From JACQFV01 sp964593585 (GTDB lineage: Bacteria; Zixibacteria; MSB-5A5; WJJR01), in contig CAZQIZ010000058.1 of NCBI GenBank assembly GCA_964593585.1, positions 1 to 5,024 on the forward strand: 5,024 nt of DNA, in the 5' to 3' direction. The notes beneath the pieces are model-generated. The model did not search any database. It was not told where the DNA came from and worked only from the letters and a program-made list of their open reading frames with translations. Below, in pieces: positions 4,972 through 5,024 of this stretch; the first letter of the stretch is position 1, and every line of letters starts with the position of its first letter. A program made the translations under genes and the position numbers.

Positions 4972-5024
4972 TGACCTTCCCCCCATAATCTGGGCCAGTT
5001 GAAGCTTGAAAGCTGGTTTCGTAT
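4972..5024. mobile_element. Possible insertion-sequence end at the window edge
   Basis: The final bases begin TGACCTTCCCCCC and continue with CTGGGCCAG. Ends of the form TGA(C/A)CT followed by a C-run and then a CTGGACC-like stretch are what I remember from IS3-family terminal inverted repeats. No transposase and no opposite end are in the window, so this is a weak identification. That the sequence stops about 50 bases into it would fit an assembly broken by a multicopy element. Confidence 0.22.

Larger units (their letters stand above)
4684..5024. other. 341-base stretch without an intact gene
   Basis: Besides the glycosylase promoter at its left edge, this stretch holds inverted repeats around 4762-4808, a run of seven C at 4781-4787, a short reading frame whose end resembles a tyrosine recombinase, and a possible insertion-sequence end at 4972-5024. 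The small plus-strand frames here have no Shine-Dalgarno site that I can see. The mix looks like degraded mobile-element DNA next to a conserved chromosomal gene. Confidence 0.5.

Noticed and set aside
4758..4988. A 76-residue plus-strand frame at the right end
   Set aside because: It has no Shine-Dalgarno site, overlaps the recombinase-like frame in another phase, and has no recognised motif.
1..5024. A CRISPR array, tRNA or rRNA gene, or defence gene cluster
   Set aside because: I found no regularly spaced direct repeats, no tRNA-like cloverleaf and no rRNA stretch on reading both strands. All intact genes are metabolic or repair enzymes without shared defence features.

Overview
The window is GC-rich DNA (roughly 60% or more by eye) with ordinary bacterial gene structure: short intergenic gaps, Shine-Dalgarno sites (one perfect AGGAGG) and ATG starts. 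I cannot name the organism. The family 5 uracil-DNA glycosylase and the REP-like GC-rich palindromes fit many bacterial phyla. Both ends look like non-coding, repeat-like DNA, so the window may be a short contig bounded by repeats. That is an inference.

Layout. Positions 1-186 are non-coding, with a REP-like palindrome and a second hairpin behind the first gene. Three genes then lie on the minus strand. Read in their own direction they are a cysteine synthase-family PLP enzyme (2905 to 1973), a class I SAM methyltransferase (1786 to 1025) and a metallophosphoesterase (about 1002 to 187). The last two almost touch and probably share a transcript. A 186-base gap with a GC-rich hairpin separates the PLP enzyme from the methyltransferase. 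A divergent 151-base intergenic region leads to a UbiE-like methyltransferase on the plus strand (3057-3905). It converges with a minus-strand family 5 uracil-DNA glycosylase (4683 to 4003), and a perfect 10-bp hairpin between them probably serves as a two-way terminator. The last 341 bases (4684-5024) hold no intact gene. They contain a near-ideal leaderless promoter for the glycosylase, a cluster of inverted repeats, a possible tyrosine-recombinase C-terminal remnant, and a final stretch that looks like the end of an insertion sequence.

How the genes relate. The PLP enzyme is likely to act in sulfur amino acid metabolism. The two methyltransferases are unrelated in detail and have unknown substrates. 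The glycosylase is a DNA-repair enzyme. I see no shared pathway and no defence, secretion or biosynthetic system. The most useful points are the missing canonical start codon of the metallophosphoesterase, the altered PLP-pocket motifs of the cysteine synthase homologue, the leaderless arrangement of the glycosylase, and the mobile-element debris at the right edge.
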